Assembly (NCBI GenBank): GCA_007026445.1
Contig: VDMD01000013.1
Location: forward strand, 186,001-250,000
Source: Schizophyllum amplum
Lineage: Eukaryota; Basidiomycota; Agaricomycetes; Agaricales; Schizophyllaceae
DNA length: 64,000 nucleotides
Direction: 5' to 3'
The notes below the pieces were generated by a model, which saw only the letters and a program-made list of their open reading frames with translations, was not told the origin of the DNA and searched no databases. This document shows, one piece after another, positions 20,708-31,618 of this stretch. Every line of letters begins with the position of its first letter. The first letter of the stretch is position 1. A program made the translations under genes and the position numbers.

Positions 20708-22724
20708 CTACTGCAGGATCTTCGAAAAGTACCGCCCAATGCCTCCCGCCTCAAGAACGATAGCTCCAATGGCGCCATCCGGACGGACCACGACAATGGT
20801 CGGCTCGTTTTCGACTTGATAGATAGTCTGAGCGTGACCGTCGACGGCCTCCAGCACCTTCACATCGGATAGCTGAAAGGCAAGCTCGCGCGAAACAACG
20901 ACCACCGTCTCTGTTATACCATCCGGCAACACCTTCGTCGCGTCGTGGACGGCTCGCGCGGCCGCTGAGGTGAACACCAGCACCGTGTGTTTTCGGCAGC
21001 TGAAAACATCCAACAGCGTCTGCACGGCTGCGTCGGACGCGCAGTGCACCGGTGCCGACGGCGCGCGATCGCCCGCCCTCAACGTCTTCCCGATGCTGTA
21101 CGCGCTCGGCAGGACATCTGGCTGCGGGTTGCGCTCGTCTAGCACGATGACGCTGCCGCGGTAGTTGATGCCGAACATCTGCAGCTCGTCGCCACGATTC
21201 CACGCGGCGCCTGTGGCAGCGGCTTCCTTCTTGAGGGTGTCGTTCAGTAGTTGTGTCGTCTTCTCGAGCATGGCGGCAATGACGGGGAGGCGTTCGGAGG
21301 AGTAAGTGCTGAGAAGACTCAGTGGAGCGAGTTTCTTGTGTGCGAGGGTGATCTTCCAGGCGATGTTGAACCGGGAGGCGCGTCAACCGGTGCGAATGAT
21401 GACGAGGCGGTATAACTGACTGCATCTTGTATACCCGAGTTCATACCCTGGCCACCGGTAGGGCTGTGAGTATGTGCGGCATCTGTATAAATCTTGTTAT
21501 CAGCCGCCCATACACAAGCGACAATGTGCACCGTACCTCCGGCAACGAAGACTCTGCCTTCGCCGTATTTGTCCACCATGCGAATGTTAGGCCGCCACCA
21601 CGACGCGCACTTCATCTCCCCAAACTCGACGTCGCGGCGGCCGGTGGCCTTGTAGAAGTACTCTATGATTCCGTCGCGGGACTCTGCAGGGAATTCGCGA
21701 GCACGTGGCCCCCCGGCCATGACGGTGAAGAGGCGAGGGATCTCTGCCGAGAGGAACATGAAGAATCTACAACACACTCAGTACTAGTATAGCCTACAGA
21801 ATACAGTGAACGTGCTTACACATGATCGGAGCCTGCAGCGGTTTGCCCTCCGGGCGCAGAGCCAGCTCCCAGAGAGCCGGGGCCTTTGAAGATGTGCCAG
21901 AAATCCTGGCCCACGTCGTACATATCAGCAAAACGTACATGTCTAGAGATAGGTCAACTCACGTGGTCCAGCCCCTTCGGCACGTACATGTCGGCGACGA
22001 CCATCCCCTCTGCCTCCCGAGTCTCTCCCAGGAAAGACAATCCCAGCAGATGGCGTATTGTGCCATGCCCACCGTCGCTGCCGACGACGAACTCGAAATC
22101 ACACTGCTCGACTCCACCGTCCGCTTTGACGATTTCGGCGGAGACCTTGTCCGCATCTTGCGTGAGGTTACGCAGCTCGGTGCCACGCTCAACCTTGCAT
22201 CCGAGCGCGCCAAGATGTTCAAAGAGGATCTCCTCGAATCGGTCTTGACCCAGGCCGCGGGCGTTGGGCTGCGGACACGGCTTGTATCAGGCATCTGGGA
22301 TTGTGTTTAGGAACGCACCAACGGCTTATCGGGCGTTGTAGCCACGGTCGGCAGGAACGTATGCTCCTTTTCCACCCTCGTGGCGCCTGGCATCTCGTAC
22401 AAACGCAACTTTCGGATCGCAGTCGAGCGTTGAAGGACGTTGTTGAGAAGTCCTAGTATCTTCAGGATTTCCAACGTGCGCGGCTGATCATAGGTTAGAG
22501 CCGAATGCATGTCAGACGTTGAGACGAGACTAACCTGGATGGCAATGCCTCTCTGCCCAACCCGAGGGGAGGCAAGCTTGTCGATGATACGTACTGGTAC
22601 GCCGTTCTTCAGCAGTGCGAGAGCGAGAACAAGCCCAGTAGGCCCGGCACCGACCTGTGATGTCGGTCAATGCGGAGTGCTCAGACGAACTGTCCTCACT
22701 TACGATGAGGACCGAGGGAGACAT
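20708..22724 (-). CDS. FAD-dependent aromatic-ring monooxygenase, copy 2 (probably impaired)
   Basis: Closely related to the gene at 3642-6870, with the same eight exons. The Rossmann motif (VGAGPTGL), DG motif and GD motif (GDAAHTHSPTGGQG) are all intact and no frameshift is seen. Intron 1 is only 49 nt (22655-22703), with no transposon. Two defects stand out. The acceptor of intron 7 has changed from AG to GG (minus strand, at 21371-21372). The next AG, at 21353-21354, would keep frame but remove six residues, the conserved FNIAWK after the FAD-binding GD motif. The segment carrying the TATA box in copy 1 is also missing upstream. A six-base deletion (TSDESAA to TSAAA) lies in the thioredoxin-like domain. 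It may be a pseudogene in progress. Confidence 0.8.
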
Positions 22725-23587
22725 GTTGTAGTTTGGGGTCAAGAGAATGTGACTCTGAGAGCATGGTGGTCACTGGTCTGAGTCAGAACTCAAATAGAAA
22801 GCAAGCACTGTAAAAGTCGTGAGTCATGCAACCATAACGTGACGGTTGAAGCTAGTCATTTCGGAAAAGTGCCACACCGAAGAAATCCCACCGTGCCCCT
22901 CGCTATCAGCAAGTGTCTGAAGCTTGCAGGAACAAGCTGTCGAACAAGAAGCTCCGTTGCACCGGTCACCACTCCGAACGGCGTCCTCTGGCAAAGGAAG
23001 GAAGGAGATCGCGTTTGTTGAGGGAGTTCCGTAGTCCGTAAACATGAACGGCGCTATTCGCCTCCGTAGCCCAAGATTCAGTTATACGACGGAGTGCAGC
23101 GAACCCGAGACTATCGATTTTTGCTGTACCCACTTCCCGACTGCCCAAAATAATCTTGTACTACACACAGTGCGTAGGTTCGAAGCAAGCCCCGCTTTTT
23201 GGTCGTCCAAAGAAGCTTCTGAAGACCTCGTAAGTTCCGATATAGCTTCCTTGAAGGAACCGCTCGTGTAATGGCGAGTGCAGACCGAGTTGTTGGAGTT
23301 TCACAGCCATGCACCTTGGGAGATGGTGGTACGGACGGAAAACCTGCGCAGAGAGGTCGCTTGAAGGCCATTTGAGAAAGGATTTCGAAGGATTGAGCAT
23401 CCGTAGCGGTACTTACGATCATACCTGAATAACGTGATGATAAGTGTCGCGGCAGAGCATAGCGTGAGCGTCAACGGTTCAGCGAAGTTGGGCTCATGAG
23501 TTACGCTGAATTAGTTGAGCCCATAGACGCGTGTGGACGCGCGTGGCGCCAAATATTTGGCTAGGCCTCGTGACCGCTCCCCGGGTA
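22725..23587. other. Duplicated intergenic region upstream of monooxygenase 2
   Basis: Counterpart of 2553-3641, highly similar from about 22840 to 23580, but lacking the promoter-proximal part present in the left arm. No TATA box is evident in the 100 bp before the start codon. Confidence 0.5.
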
Positions 23588-23912
23588 TGCTACCTGAAGT
23601 TGTAAGAGAACCCTGCGATAATACCCATGCGATGCCGATAATTTAAGTACTGCAAATGCTCGTCCTCGTCCACCTCCTGGATGGCGTCGTGCGAGTGCGA
23701 GGCATGTCCATGATCAGAACGAGCCGCTGTCCGGGGGTACCAGTGTTCAGGCTGCCGCTGTCGCCAGTCGACGACTTGCTCTTGCTCCCGCTCGTACGCG
23801 GCATCATCGGCCTCCTGCGGGTGCTCCTGCTCATACATGTTGTCGGCATCCGCGGGGATAAAGAGCGCGTCGTCGTATTCGTCTTGCAGTTCGAGAGGCG
23901 CGGACGAGCGGC
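23588..23912 (-). pseudogene. GRASP 3'-end fragment
   Basis: Encodes only the acidic C-terminal tail of the Golgi stacking protein (from LELQDEYDD to DEDEHLQ) with a few substitutions. The original stop is changed, so the frame runs about 14 residues further, to 23590. Both GRASP/PDZ modules are absent and there is no start. It marks the outer breakpoint of the inverted duplication. Confidence 0.88.
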
Positions 23913-24125
23913 TCAGGTCGCCAGTGGCGGAGCACGTGCATGCGGTTCCCTCGGCACGAAAACCCCCATAAGGCAGTGATCGGACTCGGTCAGGTGCTCG
24001 CCGTAGGCGACGTGCAGGACTGGTTGGCGCCGACGTCGACGGTGTCTGACTCTTTGCTCAGCTCAGCTGCTTAGTATCTAGCCGGAGCTTGCGCCTTATA
24101 CGACCGCCTGACGTTCTCCAAGTTC

Positions 24126-24132
24126 TTATAAG
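24126..24132 (+). promoter_or_regulatory. TATA box of MATE transporter gene
   Basis: TTATAAG is located about 90 bp upstream of the start codon at 24221. Confidence 0.5.
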
Positions 24133-24220
24133 CCCGACACGTCCAAGTAAGCGCCCGCTTAACGGATCTGGATATTGAAATCGAACTACCCTGCGCTGCT
24201 CCCCCTTTACTCTCCCGAGC

Positions 24221-26990
24221 ATGTCCTCCACGTACGCGCACTACCAGGGCATCCCGGGGTCCATCCCCCAGGACTATGCTATCCTCTCTCGGTCGTTCGG
24301 CCAAAGGGAGCTTCAGCCGCCCGCTCCAACCCACGATATCGAGGACGAGGGGGACGAGTTCGACCCGAGCAGCTCGACGCCGATACGCCGCCGTAGCAGC
24401 CGACACGGCAGCACCAATGCACGCAAGGAGAACTTCTTAGCCACGTACCTCACGCCGAACGAAGCAGCCTCGGACGCACAGACGGCGCTGCAGACGACGC
24501 TCGGGAACGCGAGCGAGCGGACACCCCTGCTCTCCGCGCCCCCGATACCGATCATAGAGGAAGACGTGGACGAAGGGGATGAGCGCAACCAGGCGCGCAC
24601 GAGGACAATGTTCTGGGAGGAGCTGCGCATACTGACGAAGTACGCGGCGCCGGTGTTCGGGTGCGTACACACAAAGTTCTGTGTAGCTTGGCGCCACTAA
24701 TGATCGCCGTATGCAGGACACATCTACTGGAGTACAGCCTGGTCATGGCCTCGGTGGTGACGATCGGACACATCTCCACGGAGGCGCTGGCGGCCATCAC
24801 GCTGGGCAGTATGACGGCTTCGGTCTCTGGGTTCTCTATCATTCAGGTGCGAGCAGGAGTCCGCGATGAACTCTACCGTACTCACTCCGCTTGCAGGGGT
24901 TCGCCAGCGCGCTCGATACCGTCCTGCCATCTGCATGGACAAGCGATAAGCCTCAGCTCGTCGGTCTCTGGGCGCAGCGCATGTGTAGGTGCTTCTGTTG
25001 CCAGTATGCTCTGCCAAGCTCACCTTTCACGCAGGTATTGTCATGACTATTTGGCTCACCGTACGCCCACCATACATATTCCTCACCTCCACATACCATA
25101 TGACCTTTGCCACCAGCCCACCGTCATTATCTGGGTAAACGCGGAGCCAATTCTGCTGCTCCTGCGCCAGGACCCGAGGTCGCGCGCCTGGCCGCCCTGT
25201 ATCTGCGGTGGGAGCTGCTGTGTCTACCAGCATATGTCTTCAACAACGTGAGCCGGTACGTTCTCTTCCGTTGTTGATCCCATAGGTTGTACTCAACTCT
25301 CCCCAGCCGCTACTTCCAGTCGCAAGGCCTTTTCGACGTGCCGACGCGCATCATTTTCATCGTGGCGCCGCTCAATGCGGTGTTGAATTATCTGCTTGTA
25401 AGTGTTATGCTGCTTTGTCTGTGTCGTGTCGATTCGTCTTTGCCGCACCATTACCCATCGCCGTCGCCGTCCACGTCGCATATGTGGCACAAACCCTCTC
25501 TGATCATCCACCTACCAGGTCCTCGGCCCCGACTGGATCAGGCTGGGCTTCATCGGTGCACCTATCGCGACCGCCGTGTCCATCAACCTGGTCACCGTGC
25601 TGTCGGTTATTTATGGTGAGCGCGAAGCCTCCTCCTGTGATCTTCTCCGACCCCGTACAATCTATTCACCTCAATACTTCTTCCCGCAACCCTCACCTAC
25701 TCACCACGACACCTACTCACTCCGACACCTACTCACCCCCACCCCCAGGCGTCTTCTTCGCCCCGCGCACGGCCTGGCACCCCATCAGCCGGCGCAGCTT
25801 CAAGGGCCTGGGCGTGCTCGTGTCGCTCGGGCTCGCCGGCGTGGGGCAGACGGCGAGCGAGTGGTGGGCGTGGGAGTTGGTGGCGCTGGCGGCGAGTTTG
25901 TGAGTGTCTATTTCGTCCTCTACCGAGTCGCTGACCTTCGTCTACCGAGCCGCTGACGATATCTTTATCGAGTCGCTAACCACCTCCCTTCCCAGACTCG
26001 GCCCTGTCGCGCTCGCCACGCAGAGCATCCTGCTGGTGTCCAGCTCGACGACGTTCCAGGCGCCGTTCGCGCTCAGCGTCGCGACCGCTGTACGGTGAGT
26101 TTTCATCGTCGATTCTGAGCATTCATTCTGTATGGCTGCATGGCTGTGGCACGAGTGATATTGAACTACCCCGCGCCTGGCTCCTCGACGCTGACATCAC
26201 GCTCCTCGATGCTGACATCCACCCCCAGCATCGGCAACCTCCTCGGCGAGGGCCAAGCCCGGCGCGCGGGCGTCGCCGCGAAGACCGCCGTGCTCATGGC
26301 GCTCATCATCGGTAGCGTGTTCAGTGCGATGTTCCTCATCTTTAGGAACTCGTGGGGGTTGTTGTTTAATAGCGATCCGGGTGAGTGGTGTGGTTTTCTG
26401 AAAGAATGGGGGAGAAAGGAGGAGCCGACTGGGTGACTGCGGGTCGTTGACTGTGGTGTTTTAGTTGAATGGGCAGGATGATGTCTGGCACTGACGAACC
26501 AGCATGCTAACGAACGACGACAGAGGTCCTGAAAATGGTCTCCGCGATTCTGCCGCTCGTGGCTCTCTTCCAAGTCTTCGACGGCACATCTGCCGTCACC
26601 GGGGGAATCTTCCGCGCCAAGGGACAGCAGGTGCGCTGGCCGTGTTCTCCTTTTCACCACATAAGCCCTCAGCTCACTCCTCGGTTTCCCCAGTACACTG
26701 GCGCGCTCCTCAACCTCACCGCGTACTACGTGATGGGCATTCCCATCGGCGTCTGGCTGGCGTTCAGCTTCGACATGGCGTTGCATGGACTGTGGATTGG
26801 GCTGACTTTGTCGTTGGTCTATTGCGCGGCGCTGGGAACGTGGTTCGCGTGGCGGACGGATTGGGAAAAGGAGGTGAGGAAAGTGAAGGAGAGGGTAAGG
26901 GAGGAGGCGGGGAAGGTGGGGGCAGTGAGTGGGGGCGACCCAGAAGCTGGAGACGAGAGGGAACCGTTGTTGAATGGGGACACGGCATGA
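24221..26990 (+). CDS. MATE-family multidrug/toxin efflux transporter (Erc1-like)
   Basis: About 600 residues from many short exons, all in frame. A 135-residue acidic cytosolic N-terminus, with SERTPLLSAPP (a dileucine-type signal), precedes about 12 helices typical of MATE proteins: YSLVMASVVTIGHIS, the alpha-helical repeat with NNVSRRYFQSQG, LNAVLNYLLVLGPDW, then the second half with QTASEWWAWEL and VATAVRIGNLLGEGQ. It ends with a basic/acidic tail and a second PLL motif. MATE proteins export organic cations or drugs using H+ or Na+ gradients; the yeast relative Erc1 confers ethionine resistance. The PLL motifs may direct it to the vacuole or endosomes. It lies between the duplication and two other transport-related genes. 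Intact. Confidence 0.9.
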
Positions 26991-27261
26991 GCCTGTGCGG
27001 GAACATGGCATTGGCATGGACAGTCATACTCAGATATGGTCGTACAACGACTTTGCTGCCGATGATTTGCATGACCGACATGAGTTAATCGTTGAGGGGT
27101 GGCATGCTTCAGATAGGTCCAGATGCTGCTCTAGCATTATGGTAAGTGTAGGTAGTGGTAGTAGCCTATGGCAGTCCCTGCGCCAGTTGTCAGCTTGGTG
27201 TGAATACGAGACGTGGAGAAACGCACTGGAATGCGAAGGCCATGTTCATGCCTCCTCCGAA

Positions 27262-27729
27262 CTACCCTGCGCGTGCGACCACCTCGCCGCCGAGTTTTAG
27301 CTGCAGGGCTTCCCGCGCTTCCAACCACTCATTCTCCCTATTGCTCGTGTGCACGATAGCAATTTCCCCCATTCCCAACGGCGTGATCTTCTGCGCACGT
27401 CGCCCCGAGCACATGAGCCGGATTTCTGAGGGGTCCATCAGAATGCGCTTGCTGGGCTTGCTGACCAGGCCCATGTGGCGCAGCACGGGGCGGTCGTCGC
27501 GGTACTTGAGGTCGGCCCAGATGCGGCGCTGCGCTTCGTTCGTTGTGGCGAGAAAGGCAAGCGGGTCGGGCCCGTCGATGGTGCCGCGGGTGAGGTTGGA
27601 GACGAAGCCGGAGCGGAGGAGGATGGTGAGGATGCCGAGGTTCTGGGAGGAGTGGTTGACGGCGACCTTGGCGTGCCGTGCGCGGAACGCGTTTTGGATG
27701 TGCGAGCAGATGTCGTGTGGGAGGACCAT
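27262..27729 (-). CDS. Mitochondrial small ribosomal subunit protein uS8m (Mrps8)
   Basis: A single exon of 155 residues. It follows the uS8 pattern: HDICSHIQNAFRARHAKVAV at the N-terminus, LGILTILLRSGFVSNLTRG, then the C-terminal domain with GLVSKPSKRIL and LGMGEIAIVHTS, ending with LKLGGEVVARAG. The extended middle insert and short N-terminus match mitochondrial rather than cytosolic uS8. It contributes to 15S rRNA binding in the mitochondrial small subunit. It is divergent from the MFS gene to its right. Confidence 0.9.
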   Translation of the reverse strand: MVLPHDICSHIQNAFRARHAKVAVNHSSQNLGILTILLRSGFVSNLTRGTIDGPDPLAFLATTNEAQRRIWADLKYRDDRPVLRHMGLVSKPSKRILMDPSEIRLMCSGRRAQKITPLGMGEIAIVHTSNRENEWLEAREALQLKLGGEVVARAG

Positions 27730-28509
27730 CCTGGGCTGAGATGCGTACGGTGCTCACGAGCGCGCCAATTCACGGACTGTCGAATCGGGAAGAAAATGCC
27801 TCGGGCCGCAAGCACCGGGCAACTGTGATGCGGTCGCACGCACGTGAAAGGTGTCACTAACTTGGAAATGTCACGTCCTTCAACCCTCCGCCACTTGACA
27901 TGTCTTGCCGCCGACCCTTGCAACGAGCTGAAAAGGTCTTGAATAGGATATCTCGTCTCTGATTGGATCGATGTCTTGTCGCAGTGCTGTCTTTTGTTCC
28001 CCACGCTTGTGTCTTGTTCATTTCGCAGCCTCGTTTCACCCTTTATTGTTCTCGTCGCTGCTTGGCATGATCAGCCTCCGCTGGACTCCGCTGCCCTCCG
28101 CCATTGCTGCGAGCAGGCATAGACTCGTCCGTGACCTTCCTCCGCTGTCAGGCCCTCACAGGTACACCGACGGTGTCACTTCATCGCAACGGTCAACGCA
28201 CAAAGAGAGTCTGAGAGCGCGTCCTGAAGCTGGCAGCCTGGCAGCTAGCACGCAGTGATACATGGCGAATCAGCGCGACCCACTGCTTATTGTCTTTTGT
28301 TGTCTTCTTTCCAGATCACTAGCCTACTTTGTGGCGATCATGCCCCCGCATGCGTATGGAGAGAGCATTCAGTGGGCGTCCCTGACTAACCTTTACATTA
28401 ACAACGCTATAAAAGCCGGCGCTAGCGAACTCGAGCTTTCCGAGTCTCCCCACGTCTCTCCCCCACATCCCCTCCCTGACGCGCTACTCTCCCACGCGCC
28501 CCGCCCACC
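27730..28509. other. Divergent promoter region between uS8m and MFS transporter 2
   Basis: Contains promoters for both flanking genes, with a TATA box for the MFS gene at about 28407. No gene is apparent. Confidence 0.5.
28407..28414 (+). promoter_or_regulatory. TATA box of MFS transporter 2
   Basis: CTATAAAA lies about 100 bp before the start codon at 28510, followed by a CT-rich leader with a CCACCATG start context. Confidence 0.6.
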
Positions 28510-30979
28510 ATGAATACACTGGAGGTGCAAGACTTGGAGAAAACAGGCCGCAAGCCGCGGGACAGTATCTCCAGCAAGGAGGTCCACGGCACGGACAGCG
28601 ACACGAGCAGCATCGATGTCCATGACTTCCACGTCCGGCGCGCTGGCCGACTTGTCGTCGATCCTGAGTGAGTATTTCCCTCGCCTCGTCGAGTGGCAGG
28701 CTGCTTGTCCCGCACCTGCTTGCCTTATCTGCTCCTTTCTCACTGCTTTCCCACTGCTCGTCTACCCCTGCGACGGTACGCTGACTCTTCCCCCCTCCCT
28801 AGGGAAGCGCGCATCGAATTCGGCGCCGACCTCGCTAGCAAGCTGAAGACGACCGAGGACGGGAAGACGATCCTGTGGCCGCAGCCCTACGACACCCCGA
28901 GGACCCGCAGAACTGGAGCACGCGGCGGAAGGCGCTGCAGCTGTTTATTATGACGCTGGCGGCGGTCGTGCCGGATTTTGATTCGGGGATTGGTGAGTGG
29001 GGGCTTGGGGTGTATGGCGTGCGACAAGGCAGAGGGATGGGCAAAACTGACCACGGATCTGCAGGCATCGCGGCGATGTTCGCGCTCGCGGAGGAGTACG
29101 ATACGACGCCGGGGATTATCGTGAATATGACGTCCAAGTGAGTGTCTGGTGGTTTTTGGCGCGCCTTTTGGCGCCGGGTCTTGCCTGTCCGGGCGTATGA
29201 TACGCCGCGCTCCAACTGATACTCTTGGCGCTAACCATCTTCTCCTAGCTGGAGCATCTTCCTGTTGGGCTGGGGCGGCATCTTTGCGGTCATGCTCATG
29301 CGCCGCTACGGCCGGCTGCCTGTGCTGTTTTGGTCCCAGCTGCTCTCGCTCGGCTTCCTTATCGGGTGCACGTTCGCGCCGAACCTGTCCACGTTCGCGG
29401 CGATGCGGTGTCTTGCGGCGTTTTTTGGGTGCGTTCGGGCTCTGTCTATCTTTATCTTTTGTTTTGGACTCAATTAATTCGTGCACCTGCAGGACCGCAC
29501 CGCAAGTGACGGGCCTGTACATCGTGACGGATCTGTATCCGTTCCATTTGCAGGCGCGCATGGTACGTGGTTCCTTTGCTGTATTCGGATACCTATACTG
29601 ACGGGCCACGTAGCTAAATATCTGGACCATGGGCTTCATCCTTTCGCCCTTCCTCTCGCCCTTCGCCTTTGGCTTCTTGGTCGCGCGCGCGTCGTGGCGC
29701 TGGGCGTACGGCATTGGGTGCATATACTCGGCGATCGTGGTTTTTATGATTGCTTTCTTCATGGAGGAAACGTGAGTCTTGAGCCTTTGTTCCCTCTATC
29801 CTCTCTCATCTCGTCCGCCTTTCACTCCGTCCGCCTCCTCTCACTACCCATCTCGTTCCAACACCCATTCATCTCATTCACCGCTGATCATCCTACCCAG
29901 TATGTACGATCGCACGGTCAAGCCCGTCCCGCCTCGCCCCACCACGGGCCTGCGCTACCGTGTCGAGTCGCTGCTTGGTGCCACGGGCGTAAAGATGGCC
30001 AAGTACAGGGACAGTTGGAAGACGGTCACGTGGGCGCCGCTCAATGTGATGTGGCGTCCGCATCTGTTGCCGTTGATGATTTTCGAGGTGAGTGGGGTAG
30101 AGAGTGAGGCGTGAAGGGGGAGAGCTTACGGAATGATGTGGGAAGGGGAGGGGCTTTTTGGCGAGAAGAAGATATTGACTTCCAGCGCGCAGGGTGCTCT
30201 GTTCGGCTTCAGCATTGGCGTGAACGTTACGAACGCGGTGTTTTTGGAGGAGCCTGCCCCCCTTGGCTTCGGCTTCAGTCATTTCGCGATCGCTGGGATG
30301 TATGGGACGCCGATTGTGCGTTTGCCTTTTTCCTTCGTATCTTTTGACAGTCGGAACTGACACCTTGCTCTCTCCCCCAGGTCGCCGTCCTCCTCGGCGA
30401 AGTCGTCGGCCGCTACCTGAACGACTGGATCATGCGCACGTCGATCCGCCGCAACAACGGCGTCTTCGAGGCAGAGTCGCGACTGTGGGCGTGCTACATC
30501 GCGACGGTGCTCTATGTCGTGGGCTTCATCGTGTTGGGCGTGGGCATGCAGGAGCACCTGAGCCCGGCGGCGCTGGTGATGGGATGGGGCATCGCGGAGC
30601 TGGCGACGATGGTGAACACGGTGGCGGTGTATGCGTATGCGAATGACGCGTTCCCGAAGCATCAGGTGAGTGGGCGGCGAGGACTATGGGATGTCAGGGT
30701 GGTAGCTAACGTGGTATGCAGGGCGAGATCAGCGGCCTTATCAACCTGTTCCGGACGCTGGGCGGGTTTGCGGTGGCGTATTTCCAGGTGCCGTGGGCGG
30801 AGAAGTATGGTGCGCTGCAGACGTTTGGGTGCGAGGCGGCGATTGTGGCGGCGTTGTTCTTGATGGTGGTGCCGTGGACGCAGTGGAAGGGTCGCTCGTT
30901 GAGGGTGAGTTGCGTGTGTCTCTGCTGCTGTATGTCACTTGCTGATTGAACCCCATAGGAGCGGTTCTCCTTGCACTGA
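28510..30979 (+). CDS. MFS transporter 2 (DHA1-like), paralogue of the 15-18 kb gene, with one apparent frameshift
   Basis: Ten introns and the same architecture as the paralogue at 15020-18012: acidic N-terminus, EEARIEFGADLASKLKTTED, DPQNWS before helix 1, about 12 helices, and a C-terminus ending RERFSLH. Helix sequences such as TAPQVTGLYIVTDLYPFH and NTVAVYAYANDAFPKHQ are strongly conserved between the pair. One intron (30666-30721) is unique to this copy. At 28893-28900 the codons for PYDTPEDPQNW are one base short (ACCCCGAGG), so as given the frame breaks just before helix 1. The paralogue has the full reading. The missing base falls in a C run and may be a sequence error. If real, the protein is destroyed. 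Likely a plasma-membrane exporter of unknown substrate. Confidence 0.83.
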
Positions 30980-31618
30980 GTTCGATGGTTGGGTGGATTT
31001 CATGTATCTTTCGTTTTTCTGCTCACGCCCTGTATCGTGTATTTGGTTCTTGTTACTGTGGGAAGGGTCTGCGTATTTATGTTGTACAGTACTTTCGATT
31101 TCTTTGACTAAACGGCCTTCGACAATTTCAATGAGTTCGCTATGACGGTCTTTGAGCTTGCGGGCCACTCTGATTCTTAGATACGCCTCTCAGAATATGG
31201 TAAACTCCCAGCCAGTTCAGTCCACTCTGACCCTTCCCTTCTCTCTGTGTGCCGCGTTCGGGGCACAGTGACACATGCATAAGTATGTTGGATTTATTGG
31301 GTTGACGTCGCGCGCTTAGTGATCGACGGATTAGGAAGGCTTTGTTCGTTAACTCCGTGTTTGTTATGGTTTACCCAATCCGGTTTCCCTTCTACCACCA
31401 TCAGGACAACCGGAATACCCTGTGTCGAGGAGTGTCTTTACAGAGTCCTTCACTTTTACAAGTTGTGGCCAGCAAGGGCGTCTCGCGAGAACGCCACACG
31501 TCGACCTGCGGGGATACTGCATCCATTTCAAATTCCCGGTGAGGCACGAGGGGACTGACGCCTGACGGTGCTCGCGAGCCAACCGCGACAGTGCTGCTTG
31601 CTCCGCGCGCCGACCGAG
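30980..31618. other. Intergenic region between MFS transporter 2 and ATG18
   Basis: 3' flank of the MFS gene and promoter of the autophagy gene. I see no gene, repeat or clear TATA box here. Confidence 0.5.

Larger units (their letters stand above)
20640..23912 (-). repeat. Right arm of the large inverted duplication
   Basis: Reverse complement of about 2290-6925 without the transposon. It contains monooxygenase copy 2, the conserved intergenic stretch and a GRASP last-exon fragment. The arms are separated by about 13.7 kb (6926-20639). Confidence 0.88.

Noticed and set aside
23160..23200. tRNA-like B-box (GGTTCGAAGC)
   Set aside because: No matching A-box or cloverleaf stems can be drawn around it.
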